A stretch of DNA of 64,000 bases from Methylobacterium sp. UNC378MF. GTDB taxonomy: Bacteria; Pseudomonadota; Alphaproteobacteria; Rhizobiales; Beijerinckiaceae. The DNA lies in contig NZ_FMWU01000002.1 in the NCBI RefSeq assembly GCF_900103195.1, forward strand, positions 124,001-188,000. Direction: 5' to 3'. Under the pieces are notes generated by a model. The model made no database searches and was not told where the DNA came from. It saw only the letters and a list, made by a program, of their open reading frames with translations. The translations under genes and the position numbers were made by a program. Below are positions 11,480 to 20,320 of this stretch, piece by piece; the first letter of the stretch is position 1, and each line of letters starts with the position of its first letter.

Positions 11480-12886
11480 TCAGCGCCCGAACAGGCGACT
11501 GAGGCGGGCGAGGAACCCGGCCCCTTCCGCGGGCTTCGCACCGGGCGCCGTGGCCGGCGCAGCCTCCGCCGTAGGCGCCAGGACCAGCCCGAGGGCCGCC
11601 GTGTCGGTGGTCTCGCGGTCGATCAGGATCAGGCTGCCGGTCTCGCGGTTCTCCGCGTAGGCGTCGATCGCCACGGGGCGATCGAGGCGCAGGGACACGT
11701 CGGCGATGTCGTTCGCCGACAGGCGCTCCGCCGGGCCGGGCTTGCCGGTCTCAGGATCGATGCGCGAGACGATCCGCTCCACGGTCGCGGTGACCGTAGC
11801 GGTGCCGATCTTGGCGAACAGGCTGGCACCCGGGCTCAAATCGGTCTCGGCCGCCCAGAACAGGCGGGCGTCGAGGGTCTCGGCGACCCGCATCGGCGCG
11901 TCGGTGGCCACGATCACCTGGCCGCGCGAGGCGTCGATCTGATCGGCGAGCACCAGCGTCACCGACTCGTCCTCGCCGGCCTCGGGCAGGTCGCCGTCGG
12001 CGGTGTAGATCCGCGCCACCGTGGAGGTCCGGCCGGAGGGCTGGACCGTGACCGAGTCGCCCGGCCGCACCCGGCCGCTGGCGATCCGGCCGCTGTAGCC
12101 GCGGAACTCGGAATTGGGCCGGTTGACCCACTGCACCGCCATCCGGAACGGCGCGTTGAGCGCCTCCGCGTGGACCGGCACGGTCTCGAGGTAGTGGAGC
12201 AGGGTGCCGCCCGTGTACCAGGGCGCCGCGACGCCCGCGTCCACGACGTTGTCGCCGTTCTTGGCCGAGAGCGGGATCGCCTTGACCTCGGCGAAGTTCA
12301 GCCCGCGGGCGAAGTCCGAGAACCCCGACACGATGCCGTCGAAGGTGCCCTGCGCCCAGCCGGCGAGGTCCATCTTGTTCACCGCCAGCACGACCCGGCG
12401 GATCCCGAGATTGGAGACCAGCAGCGCGTGGCGCCGCGTCTGGCGGGTCAGGCCCTGGCGGGCGTCCACCAGGATCACCGCCACGTCGGCCGTCGAGGCG
12501 CCGGTGGCCATGTTGCGGGTGTACTGCTCGTGGCCGGGGGTATCGGCCACGATGAAGGAGCGCTTGTCGGTGGAGAAGAACCGGTAGGCGACGTCGATGG
12601 TGATGCCCTGCTCGCGCTCGGCCTGGAGTCCGTCCACCAGCAGCGCGAGGTCCATCTCCTGCCCCTGCGTCCCGTGCTTGCGCGAGTCGCGCTGGAGCGC
12701 CGAGATCTGGTCGTCGAAGATCTGCTTGGTGTCGTGCAGGAGCCGCCCGATCAGGGTCGACTTGCCGTCATCCACCGAGCCGCAGGCGATGAAGCGCAGC
12801 ACCGCCTTGTTGCGATGGGCGGTCAGGAACGCCGCGTAGCCGGAGGCCCGGTCGGTGAAGGCCGTGGGAGCCTGGTGGAGCGTCAT
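11480..12886 (-). CDS. cysN: Sulfate adenylyltransferase subunit 1 (GTPase)
   Basis: CysN is the regulatory GTPase that drives formation of adenosine 5'-phosphosulfate (APS) by CysD from ATP and sulfate. The 468 residues carry a translation-factor-type GTPase domain: P-loop GSVDDGKST at 36-44, DTPGHEQY and NKMDL, followed by EF-Tu-like beta-barrel domains. There is no C-terminal APS kinase (CysC) domain, which fits the APS-type reductase encoded by cysH. The last 35 residues are Ala/Pro-rich. The ATG overlaps the cysD stop by one base (TGATG), so translation is probably coupled. It is the third gene of the cysH-cysD-cysN operon. Confidence 0.95.
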   Translation of the reverse strand: MTLHQAPTAFTDRASGYAAFLTAHRNKAVLRFIACGSVDDGKSTLIGRLLHDTKQIFDDQISALQRDSRKHGTQGQEMDLALLVDGLQAEREQGITIDVAYRFFSTDKRSFIVADTPGHEQYTRNMATGASTADVAVILVDARQGLTRQTRRHALLVSNLGIRRVVLAVNKMDLAGWAQGTFDGIVSGFSDFARGLNFAEVKAIPLSAKNGDNVVDAGVAAPWYTGGTLLHYLETVPVHAEALNAPFRMAVQWVNRPNSEFRGYSGRIASGRVRPGDSVTVQPSGRTSTVARIYTADGDLPEAGEDESVTLVLADQIDASRGQVIVATDAPMRVAETLDARLFWAAETDLSPGASLFAKIGTATVTATVERIVSRIDPETGKPGPAERLSANDIADVSLRLDRPVAIDAYAENRETGSLILIDRETTDTAALGLVLAPTAEAAPATAPGAKPAEGAGFLARLSRLFGR

Positions 12887-13836
12887 CAGAAATAGCCCTC
12901 CTGCTTCTTGCGCTCCATGGCGCCGGCCCCGTCCTTGTCGATCACCCTGCCCTGCCGCTCCGAGGTGCGGGCGGCGAGCGTCTCGCCGATGATCTCGGGC
13001 AGCGTCGCGGCGTCGCTCTCCACCGCGCCGGTGAGCGGGTAGCAGCCGAGCGTGCGGAAGCGGACGAGGCGCTGCTGCGGGGTCTCGCCGGGCGCGAGCG
13101 GCAGGCGCTCGTCGTCGACCATGATGAGCTGGCCGTCCCGCTCGACCACCGGCCGCTCCTTGGCGAAGTAGAGCGGCACGATTGGAATGTTTTCCTGTTC
13201 GATATAGAGCCAGATATCGAGTTCGGTCCAGTTCGACAACGGGAAGACCCGCAGGGACTCGCCGCGCTTCTTCTTGAGATTGTAGAGGTGCCAGGGCTCG
13301 GCGCGCTGGCGCTTCGGGTCCCAGCGGTGCTGCGCGGTGCGCAGGGAGATGATCCGCTCCTTGGCGCGGCTCGCCTCCTCGTCGCGGCGGGCGCCCCCGA
13401 AGGCGGCATCGAACTTGTGCTTGTCCAGCGCCTGCCGCAGGGCCTGCGTCTTCATCACGTCAGTGTGGACCTCCGAGCCGTGGCTCACCGGCCCGACGCC
13501 GCGGGCGAGCCCGTCCGGGTTGGTGTGGATCAGCAGGTCGAGGCCCAGTTCCTTCGCGCGGGCGTCGCGGAAGGCGATCATCTCGCGGAACTTCCACGTC
13601 GTGTCGACGTGCAGCAGCGGGAACGGCAGCCGCCCGGGCGCGAAGGCCTTGAGGGCGAGGTGCAGCAGCACCGAGGAATCCTTGCCGATCGAGTAGAGCA
13701 TCACCGGGTTCTCGGTCTCGGCGACCGTCTCCCGGAAGATGTGGATGCTCTCGGCCTCCAGCCGCTTGAGGTGGCTGAGGCGGTCGGTGGGGGCAGGGGC
13801 GCTCGGCTGCACGGCAGCGGCGAGGGCGGCGCTCAT
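12886..13836 (-). CDS. cysD: Sulfate adenylyltransferase subunit 2
   Basis: CysD is the catalytic ATP-sulfurylase subunit, a PP-loop enzyme that adenylates sulfate to [12 protein letters not shown] at 13836 is the natural start, giving 316 residues and a 4-nt overlap (ATGA) with the cysH stop. Marks are the pyrophosphate loop [28 protein letters not shown] and [16 protein letters not shown], all conserved in CysD. The open frame extends upstream to 13971, but that part lies within cysH and reads as out-of-frame sequence. It is the middle gene of the sulfate-activation operon. Confidence 0.95.
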   Translation of the reverse strand: MSAALAAAVQPSAPAPTDRLSHLKRLEAESIHIFRETVAETENPVMLYSIGKDSSVLLHLALKAFAPGRLPFPLLHVDTTWKFREMIAFRDARAKELGLDLLIHTNPDGLARGVGPVSHGSEVHTDVMKTQALRQALDKHKFDAAFGGARRDEEASRAKERIISLRTAQHRWDPKRQRAEPWHLYNLKKKRGESLRVFPLSNWTELDIWLYIEQENIPIVPLYFAKERPVVERDGQLIMVDDERLPLAPGETPQQRLVRFRTLGCYPLTGAVESDAATLPEIIGETLAARTSERQGRVIDKDGAGAMERKKQEGYF

Positions 13837-14657
13837 CGGGCGAACTCCGGCTGGCGGGCTGTCTGATTCGAGGTGGTCTCGAAGGCGGCGGGCTCCTGGC
13901 CCGGCTGCACCGACGCGATCGGGCGTCCGACGTGCAGGCCGCACTCCTTCTTCTCTTCCTGCTCCCACCACCAGCGGCCGGCCCGCTCAGGCTCGCCGAG
14001 CCTCACGGCCCGGGTGCAGGGGGCGCAGCCGATCGACGGGAAGCCGCGATCGTGCAGGACGTTGTAGGGCACGAAATTGTCGCGCACGAAGCTGTCGACC
14101 TGGGCCCGCGACCAGTCTGCCAGCGGGTTCAGCTTGATCAGGCCGCGGCCGGAATCGAACTCGGCGAGCGGCGTCTCGGCTCGGTTGGCCGACTGGCCGG
14201 CCCGCAGCCCGGTGAGCCAGCCGCTTGCACCTTCAAGCGCGCGGCCTAGCGGCTCGACCTTGCGGAAGCCGCAGCAGGCCTGCCGGGCGGCCACCGAGCG
14301 CCGGAAGCCGTTGATGCCTTCGTCGCGCACGAAATCCTCCGCGGCCGCGCGGTCGGGTGCATAGGCGGTGATTCGGATGCCGTAGGCCGATTCGGTCTCG
14401 GTCCACACGTCGTAGGTCTCGGCGAAGAGGCGGCCCGTATCGAGGGTCACGATCTCGACGCGGCCCTTGGCGAGCCCCTTGGCGAGCTTAGCCATGGCCA
14501 GCGCGTGGGTCAGTGCCTGATCCTCGACCCCGAGGCTCGTCGTGAAGACGAGGCGGCCGGGGATCTCGGCGGCAATCAGGTTGAGACGGCCTGCAAGGTC
14601 GAGCCCGGACAGCCGTTCCGCCAGGGATTCGGCCGTCTGTCGGTCCGGACGGGTCAT
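13833..14657 (-). CDS. cysH: Adenylyl-sulfate (APS) reductase, [4Fe-4S] type
   Basis: The enzyme reduces activated sulfate to sulfite with thioredoxin or glutaredoxin as donor. The 274 residues contain Cys128-Cys129 (QACCGFRK) and Cys211/Cys214 (IGCAPC), the four ligands of the [4Fe-4S] cluster found in APS reductases and absent from PAPS reductases. The catalytic cysteine is in KKECGLH (Cys239). The PP-loop-type nucleotide site is SLGVEDQ near residue 41. APS is therefore the expected substrate, and no APS kinase is needed. It is first in the cysH-cysD-cysN operon and overlaps cysD by 4 nt. A palindrome lies 74 bp upstream. Confidence 0.93.
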   Translation of the reverse strand: MTRPDRQTAESLAERLSGLDLAGRLNLIAAEIPGRLVFTTSLGVEDQALTHALAMAKLAKGLAKGRVEIVTLDTGRLFAETYDVWTETESAYGIRITAYAPDRAAAEDFVRDEGINGFRRSVAARQACCGFRKVEPLGRALEGASGWLTGLRAGQSANRAETPLAEFDSGRGLIKLNPLADWSRAQVDSFVRDNFVPYNVLHDRGFPSIGCAPCTRAVRLGEPERAGRWWWEQEEKKECGLHVGRPIASVQPGQEPAAFETTSNQTARQPEFAR

Positions 14658-14730
14658 CGTGCCATGTCCCGCGATTCGCGTGGTGGAAAGGCCACGGCCC
14701 GCGCCGTGCCTGTTGTCGAACGGTCGAAAT

Positions 14731-14746
14731 GTTCGCTATACCGAAC
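14731..14746. promoter_or_regulatory. Candidate sulfur-regulon operator at the cysH promoter
   Basis: The palindrome gttcgctataccgaac has GTTC-N8-GAAC form. On the cysH strand a TTGACT-like -35 hexamer (14749-14754) abuts it, so a bound protein would block or recruit polymerase. The same GTTC-N8-GAAC layout occurs 46 bp upstream of cysJ. The neighbouring Lrp/AsnC regulator is the natural candidate ligand-responsive binder. This is inference. Confidence 0.45.
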
Positions 14747-14922
14747 GAAGTCAAGGCGCTTCGGCGCGCTCGCGGGGCCCAGCTCCGGGGTTCGGTGTGC
14801 GGCTGCGCACAGCGACCCGTGCCGGCAGCCTGGGCTCAAGGTAAAAGATTCTTCTCAACGGTACCGGTAGCCTCGTATATGCGCCCGCGCCTCCCGCGCG
14901 GCGGAAGTGCACGGAGACAGCT

Positions 14923-15438
14923 TTGGACGCGATCGATCTGAAGATTCTCGCCCTGCTGCAGACGGACGCCACGCTCTCCATCGCGGCGATCGGCGAGCGC
15001 GTGGGCCTGTCACAGACCCCGTGCTGGAAGCGCATCCAGAAGTTGGAGGCCGACGGGGTCATCGACCGCCGGGTAGCGGTGCTCGATCCGGTGAAGCTCG
15101 GCCTCGGGCTGACCGTGTTCGTCTCCATCGAGACGGCCGACCATTCCCAGGAGTGGCTGCAGCGCTTCGCCGCAACCGTCTCGGCCATGCCGGAGGTGCT
15201 CGAGTTCTACCGGATGGCCGGCGACGTGGACTACATGCTGCGCGTCGTCGTCGCCGACATGCAGGCCTATGACAGCTTCTACAAGCACCTCATCGCGGTG
15301 CTGCCGCTCAAGAACGTCACCTCCCGCTTCGCCATGGAGAAGGTGAAATCCACCACGGCCCTACCGCTGCCGGCGCCTCCCAAGAACGGACGGCACCTGC
15401 CGGGAACGGCGCCCGTCCTCGCCGTGGTCGGAGAATGA
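14923..15438 (+). CDS. Lrp/AsnC-family transcriptional regulator
   Basis: The 171-residue product has an N-terminal winged helix-turn-helix (IAAIGERVGLSQTPCWKRIQKLEADG, roughly residues 20-45, quoted in part by its SQTPCWKRI core) and a C-terminal RAM/ligand domain (residues 70-150). The last 20 residues are an extra Pro-rich tail. The start is TTG at 14923, preceded by ggagac; no better ATG exists. It lies between cysHDN (divergent) and cysJ (same strand), so it most likely controls sulfur assimilation, comparable to the Lrp-family cysteine-responsive regulators. It could act at the GTTC-N8-GAAC sites. Confidence 0.88.
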   Translation: MDAIDLKILALLQTDATLSIAAIGERVGLSQTPCWKRIQKLEADGVIDRRVAVLDPVKLGLGLTVFVSIETADHSQEWLQRFAATVSAMPEVLEFYRMAGDVDYMLRVVVADMQAYDSFYKHLIAVLPLKNVTSRFAMEKVKSTTALPLPAPPKNGRHLPGTAPVLAVVGE

Positions 15439-15487
15439 TGTTCTCTTTTTTCGCAGCGCAGCGAATGCGATGTCCTAAACTCCGCCC

Positions 15488-15503
15488 GTTCTGCAAAACG
15501 AAC
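15488..15503. promoter_or_regulatory. Candidate sulfur-regulon operator at the cysJ promoter
   Basis: The sequence gttctgcaaaacgaac is GTTC-N8-GAAC, the same half-sites and spacing as the site at 14731-14746. It ends 46 bp before the cysJ start, in the promoter region. The intervening eight bases differ between the two sites, so the shared part is only the half-sites. Confidence 0.4.
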
Positions 15504-15549
15504 GTTTCCTGATTGACACCGGCCGCGCCGGCCCCGACATGGTCCCGTA

Positions 15550-17319
15550 ATGTCCCGCCAGAATCTCCTCCCGCGCACCGCCCCGTTCGGGGACGGCGAG
15601 CGCGCCAGCCTCGACGCGGTGCTCGGCGCCGCGAGTCCCACGCAGCGCGCGTGGCTCGCCGGCTTCCTGGCGGGCCTCGACGCCGCGGGCGGTCACCAGG
15701 CCGCGGTCCCGGCCGCCCCGCCCAAGGCCGCCGCGCCGCTGACGGTGATCTACGCCAGCGAATCGGGGAACTCGGAGGCGCTCGCCGGCAACGTCGCGAA
15801 GCTCGCGCGCAAGCAGGGCTTCAAGCCGAAGGTCGTCGATTTCGCCGACCTCGACCTCACGACCCTGCCCAAGGCCGGCAAGCTCATCGCCATCGCGGCC
15901 ACCTGGGGCGAGGGCGAGCCGCCGGCCCGGGCCGTGCGGGCCTATGGCGAGCTGATGGGGGAGAGCGCCCCGCGCCTCGACGGCGTCGAGTTCGCGGTCC
16001 TGGCCCTCGGCGACACGTCCTACGCGGAGTTCTGCGCCATCGGGAAGGCGCTCGACGCGCGCTTCGAGGCGCTGGGCGGCAAGCGCGCCGCCGAGCGGGC
16101 CGACCTCGACCTCGACTTCGAGAAGCCCGCCGCCGACTGGATCAAGGGCGCGCTGAAGGCGCTCGCCCCGGCGGAGCAGCCCGACAACGTCGTGGCGGTG
16201 GACTTCGCCCGCGCCGGCGCCGGCGAGGAAGACGAATCTGAGCCGAGCCGCGAGCCCGTGGTGGCCGAGGTCGTCGAGCACGTGAACCTCAACTCCTCGC
16301 GCTCCGACAAGGAGACGATCCACCTCGCGCTCGCCTTCGAGGACGGCGCCCCGGCCTACGAGCCGGGCGATTCGCTGGAGCTCTTCCCCGAGAACGACCC
16401 GCAGCTGGTGGACGAGATCCTCAAGGCCGCGGGGCTCTCGGGCGACGAGGCGCTGCGCACGGCTTTGCTCGCCGAGCGGGACATCACCACGCTCTCGGCC
16501 GCCACGATCGAGCGCTTCGTGAAGGCCACCGGCCACGCGGACGCGCAGACGCTCATCGACAGCGGCGAGGCCAGGGCCTGGATCGAGGGCCGGCACCTGA
16601 TCGACCTGCTGGAGACCTACCCGGCGAAGCTCACGGCCGAGCATCTCGGCACCATCACCCGGCCGCTGCCGCCGCGCGCCTACTCGATTGCCTCCTCGCG
16701 CAAGGAGGTGGGCGACGAGGTCCACCTCGCCATCGCGGCGGTGCGCTACGAGACCCACGGCCGCGCCCGCTCAGGCGTCGCCTCGGTCCACGTCGCGGAC
16801 CGGATCCGCGACGGCGCCAAGCTGCGGGTGCGGCTGAAGCCGAACCGCCATTTCCGCCTGCCGCAGGATCCGGCCACCGACATCATCATGGTCGGCCCCG
16901 GCACCGGCGTCGCGCCGTTCCGCGCCTTCGTGCAGGAGCGCCGGGCCGTGGAAGCCCCCGGGCGGTCATGGCTGTTCTTCGGCGACCGGCACTTCATCCA
17001 CGACTTCCTGTACCAGCTCGAGTGGCAGGACGCCCTGGAGGACGGGTCGCTCACCAAGATCGACGTGGCCTTCTCGCGGGACCAGCCGGAGAAGGTCTAC
17101 GTGCAGGACCGGATCACCCAGCACGCGCAGGAGTTGGTCTCCTGGCTGGACGGGGGCGCCTACTTCTACGTCTGCGGCGACGCGAAGAACATGGCCAAGG
17201 ACGTGCGCGCCGCCGTGGTGGGAGCGTACCAGACCGTGAAGAACCTGAGTCCGGCCGACGCGGAGGCCCAGGTCGCGGCGCTGGAGCGCGGCCATCGCTA
17301 TCAGCAGGACGTTTACTAA
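15550..17319 (+). CDS. cysJ: Sulfite reductase flavoprotein (CysJ-like diflavin reductase)
   Basis: The 589-residue cytoplasmic reductase passes electrons from NADPH through FAD and FMN to the sulfite reductase hemoprotein. Order: an Ala-rich linker (residues 1-60), a flavodoxin domain with the FMN loop YASESGNSE (68-76), an FAD-binding domain with RAYSIASS near 377, and an NADPH domain with GPGTGVAPFRAF near 449. The chain ends RYQQDVY, with the terminal tyrosine that stacks on FAD. A weak ribosome binding site precedes the ATG. It is followed by a repeat-rich 261-bp gap and the hemoprotein gene, both on the same strand. Confidence 0.92.
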   Translation: MSRQNLLPRTAPFGDGERASLDAVLGAASPTQRAWLAGFLAGLDAAGGHQAAVPAAPPKAAAPLTVIYASESGNSEALAGNVAKLARKQGFKPKVVDFADLDLTTLPKAGKLIAIAATWGEGEPPARAVRAYGELMGESAPRLDGVEFAVLALGDTSYAEFCAIGKALDARFEALGGKRAAERADLDLDFEKPAADWIKGALKALAPAEQPDNVVAVDFARAGAGEEDESEPSREPVVAEVVEHVNLNSSRSDKETIHLALAFEDGAPAYEPGDSLELFPENDPQLVDEILKAAGLSGDEALRTALLAERDITTLSAATIERFVKATGHADAQTLIDSGEARAWIEGRHLIDLLETYPAKLTAEHLGTITRPLPPRAYSIASSRKEVGDEVHLAIAAVRYETHGRARSGVASVHVADRIRDGAKLRVRLKPNRHFRLPQDPATDIIMVGPGTGVAPFRAFVQERRAVEAPGRSWLFFGDRHFIHDFLYQLEWQDALEDGSLTKIDVAFSRDQPEKVYVQDRITQHAQELVSWLDGGAYFYVCGDAKNMAKDVRAAVVGAYQTVKNLSPADAEAQVAALERGHRYQQDVY

Positions 17320-17331
17320 GGACACACCGGT

Positions 17332-17346
17332 CCCCGCACTGCGGGG
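17332..17346 (+). terminator. Small hairpin after cysJ
   Basis: A 6-bp stem (ccccgc / gcgggg) with a 3-nt loop begins 13 nt after the cysJ stop and is followed by gcctt. It is a weak terminator or an mRNA 3'-end element. The cysI gene further on may then need its own promoter, or read-through. Confidence 0.4.
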
Positions 17347-17386
17347 GCCTTCGACGAGATGCGGCAGAGACAGGCGGGACGCAGGT

Positions 17387-17479
17387 CCCCTCTCCCGGCC
17401 GGGAGAGGGGCAGGGTGAGGGATCAGGGCTTTCCGGCGAGGGCGCACCCCTCACCCCAACGCTCTCCCGCACGGGAGAG
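17387..17479. repeat. Composite palindromic repeat between cysJ and cysI
   Basis: Three nested inverted repeats occur in 93 bp. A perfect 24-bp palindrome (cccctctcccgg / ccgggagagggg) is at 17387-17410. A longer pair, gggtgagg (17413-17420) and cctcaccc (17449-17456), follows. The third is ctctcccg / cgggagag at 17462-17479. This is a bacterial interspersed mosaic-type element. The rest of the gap, 17320-17580, holds no gene; a tail matching gcttcgctccgctcg (17517-17531) recalls the other repeat family. Confidence 0.75.
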
Positions 17480-17580
17480 GGGGCCGGTCGCGGATCCGGT
17501 TCCAGTCCTGCACCGGCTTCGCTCCGCTCGCCACCTCCCCATCGGGGAGGAAGACGCGTTCAGACAGACGGATTCACCCC

Positions 17581-19419
17581 ATGGACGACCACAGCCCCCG
17601 CGACGCCGCCGAGACCCCGACCTCCGCCCCGGCCAAGCGCGTCTACGAGACCCCGCCGACCACGCGCCCAATCACGGACGCCGAGGCCGCGCGCGCGGAA
17701 AAACTCGCGGCGAACGAGCACATCAAGATCGCCAGCGGCTATCTCCGCGGCACGCTGGCGGACGGCCTCCTGAAGCACGCCACCGGGGCGATCTCGGAGG
17801 ATGACGGGCAGCTCGTGAAGTTCCACGGGATGTACCTGCAGGACGACCGCGACCTGCGCCCCGAGCGGACCAAAAAGAAGCTCGACAAGGCCTACAGCTT
17901 CATGATCCGCCTGCGCATCGCCGGCGGCGTCATCACCCCGAAGCAGTGGCTGATCCTCGACGACATCGCCCGGACCTACGCGGGCGGGGCGCTGCGCGCG
18001 ACGACGCGCCAGACCTTCCAGTATCACGGCGTGATCAAGTCGAACCTGAAGCGCACGATGGCCGCCATCGACGGCGCGCTCCTCGACACGATCGCGGCCT
18101 GCGGCGACGTCAACCGCAACGTCATGGCGGCGACGAACCCGGCCCAGACCGGCGCCCACAAGGCCGCCTACCAGCTCGCCAAGGAGATCTCCGACTCGCT
18201 GCTGCCGAAGACCAGTGCGTGGCGCGAGATCTGGCTCGACGGCGAGCGCGTGGTCGGCGGCGAGGACGCGGCCGAGGTCGAGCCGGTCTACGGCCGGACC
18301 TACCTGCCGCGGAAGTTCAAGACCGTCGTGGCGGTGCCGCCCTCCAACGAGGTCGACATCTTCGCCCACGACCTCGGCTTCATCGCGATCCTCGACAAGA
18401 AGAACCAGGTCACCGGCTGGAACGTCACGGTGGGCGGCGGCATGGGCATGACCCACGGCGAGCCCGACACCTTCCCGCGCACCGCCGACGTGATGGGCTT
18501 CGTGAAGCCCGAGGATGCCCTGAAGGTCGCCGAGGCGGTGATGACAGTCCAGCGCGACTGGGGCAACCGCAAGAACCGCAAGAACGCCCGGCTCAAGTAC
18601 ACGATCGAGCGCTACGGGCTCGACGCCTTCCGGGCCGAGGTCGAGAAGCGCGTCGGCAAGACGCTCGGCGCGCCCAAGCCCTTCACCTTCACGGGCAACG
18701 GCGACCGCTACGGCTGGGTCGAGGGCGACGACGGCCGCCACCACCTGACGCTCTACGTGCCCGCGGGGCGGATCAAGGACATCGAGGGCGGCGCGCAGTT
18801 CCTCTCGGGCCTGCGCCGCATCGCCGAGGTGCATCAGGGCGATTTCCGCCTCACCGGCAACCAGAACGTCATCATCGCCAACGTCCCGGCCGAGAAGCGC
18901 GCCGAGATCGACGCGCTGGTCGACGAGTACGGCCTGACCCGCGGCGCGAGCGCGCTCCGGCGCAGCTCGCTCGCCTGCGTCGCCCTGCCGACCTGCGGCC
19001 TCGCGCTGGCCGAGAGCGAGCGCTACCTGCCGGACCTGATGACCGAGCTGGAGGAGAGCCTCGCGTCCCACGGGCTCGCCGAGGAGGAGATCACGATCCG
19101 CTCCACCGGCTGCCCGAATGGCTGCGCCCGGCCGTTCATCTCGGAGATCGGCCTCGTGGGCCGCGGCCCTGAGCGCTACCACCTCTATCTCGGCGCCGCC
19201 CATGACGGCTCGCGGCTGAGCAAGCTCTACAAGGAGGACGTGGCGGCCTCCGAGATCCGCGACACCCTCGACCCGCTGTTTGCCGACTACGCGAAGGGCC
19301 GGCAGCCCGGCGAGCATTTCGGCGACTACCTGATCCGCGCGGGCCACGTGGCCCGGACGACCAACGGCCCGGACTTCCACGACCGGACCGGCGCCCTGAG
19401 GCCGGCCCTGCAGGGCTGA
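17581..19419 (+). CDS. cysI: Nitrite/sulfite reductase hemoprotein (CysI-type)
   Basis: This is the siroheme/[4Fe-4S] subunit that reduces sulfite to sulfide with six electrons. The 612 residues contain the paired ferredoxin-like halves of the family and the cluster ligands Cys466, Cys472, Cys511 and Cys515, in CVALPTCG and GCPNGCARPF. Basic residues for sulfite binding appear in RATTRQTFQYHG and in the KKKLDKAYS segment. The first 40 residues are a polar extension relative to E. coli CysI. Partnered with the diflavin gene upstream, it makes a complete sulfite reductase. Confidence 0.94.
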   Translation: MDDHSPRDAAETPTSAPAKRVYETPPTTRPITDAEAARAEKLAANEHIKIASGYLRGTLADGLLKHATGAISEDDGQLVKFHGMYLQDDRDLRPERTKKKLDKAYSFMIRLRIAGGVITPKQWLILDDIARTYAGGALRATTRQTFQYHGVIKSNLKRTMAAIDGALLDTIAACGDVNRNVMAATNPAQTGAHKAAYQLAKEISDSLLPKTSAWREIWLDGERVVGGEDAAEVEPVYGRTYLPRKFKTVVAVPPSNEVDIFAHDLGFIAILDKKNQVTGWNVTVGGGMGMTHGEPDTFPRTADVMGFVKPEDALKVAEAVMTVQRDWGNRKNRKNARLKYTIERYGLDAFRAEVEKRVGKTLGAPKPFTFTGNGDRYGWVEGDDGRHHLTLYVPAGRIKDIEGGAQFLSGLRRIAEVHQGDFRLTGNQNVIIANVPAEKRAEIDALVDEYGLTRGASALRRSSLACVALPTCGLALAESERYLPDLMTELEESLASHGLAEEEITIRSTGCPNGCARPFISEIGLVGRGPERYHLYLGAAHDGSRLSKLYKEDVAASEIRDTLDPLFADYAKGRQPGEHFGDYLIRAGHVARTTNGPDFHDRTGALRPALQG

Positions 19420-19738
19420 GGCCGTCAGCTACGCGCGTCCCGGGGCAGGCTCCCGAATGCGCGAGGCTCCCAATGCTGCGGCGGCGATGTGCCGGGGGCG
19501 GGCTGGCCCCCGGACGGCCTGGTCCCGGTTTGTGCCATCCACCTCCTCATCCTGATGGCCAAAGCGTAGCGGAGGACGCGAAGGGAGAGCTCAAGCCGGC
19601 GGCACAATCCCTGGGGCGCTCGTTCGAGGCATGCTGCGCAGCACCTCAGGCTGAGGAGGGGGCTGGGTGGCCTGGGCAGCTCCGCCTCATCATCCGCCCA
19701 GTGCGGGTGGCTGCCGCCGACGGGCCCTGCCCCGAACC
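19420..19738. other. Gap between cysI and the TetR remnant, with one inverted-repeat element
   Basis: There is no gene in these 319 bp. It holds an inverted repeat of about 118 bp described separately at 19542-19659. The rest is GC-rich with no clear promoter hexamers. Confidence 0.5.
19542..19659. repeat. REP-like element, cctcctca...tgaggagg family
   Basis: The left arm, cctcctcatcctgatg (19542-19557), pairs with cctcaggctgaggagg (19644-19659) at 14 of 16 positions. Between them are gcgtagcggaggacgcgaag and a gcatgctgcgcagc palindrome. The structure differs from the cgagcgcagcgaag family, so at least two repeat families are present in the window. Confidence 0.6.
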
Positions 19739-20318
19739 ATGCAGCTCGACGACGCCGAAGCCTGTTTCACGCGCAACGGATTCCATCGCACCACCATGCA
19801 GGACCTCGCCCGCGAGGCCGCGATGAGCCCGGAAACGTCTACCGCTACGTTGAATCCAAGGAGGTCCTGGTTCCGGGGCTGGTGGAGCGCGAGCGCGCGG
19901 AACCCAGCTCGTGGCCGAGATGGAGGGCAGCGGCGACCGGCGCGGGGCGCTGATCGAGATCATCGCGCGCTACTTCGTGTCGATCACCCGTGAAGCCGCG
20001 ACCTTGCGTGTTGAGATCTGGTCGGAATCCACGCGCAATCCGGACATCGCCGCCATGACGGCGCGGACGGAGGCCGAGACCCGAGACTGGTTCGTCACGA
20101 CCCTCACGGCGCTCGCCACCGGGCCGGATTGCGATCCGGAAGCGCTCTACGCGCTCCTCGCGCCGCTGATGCGCGGGATCGTGGTCGGCCGCGCCGCACT
20201 GCCCGATGACGACGTCACCGCGGCCGTGGCCCAGCTCCACGCGCTTCTGGATGCGGGGCTCGACGGCCGCCTGCCGCTCCCTGGAAATTCGGATCGTGCC
20301 GCGTCCCACGGATCCTGA
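19739..20318 (+). pseudogene. TetR-family regulator with two frameshifts
   Basis: The reading starts at ATG 19739 (MQLDDAEACFTRNGFHRTTM) and gives the TetR DNA-binding start up to REAAMSP. It must then shift frame near 19831 to continue as GNVYRYVESKEVLVPGLVERER. A second shift near 19897 continues GTQLVAEMEGSGDRRGALIEI to the stop at 20318. Restoring one G at each place (GGAA to GGGAA) would rebuild a normal regulator of about 193 residues. Both changes are one-base losses in short G runs, so either the gene is decayed or the assembly carries two identical-type errors. It lies between cysI and a siderophore receptor. Confidence 0.75.
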
Positions 20319-20320
20319 CC

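Noticed and set aside
13837..13971. Upstream extension of cysD
   Set aside because: It lies within cysH in another frame; MSAALAA with a 4-nt overlap is the better start.
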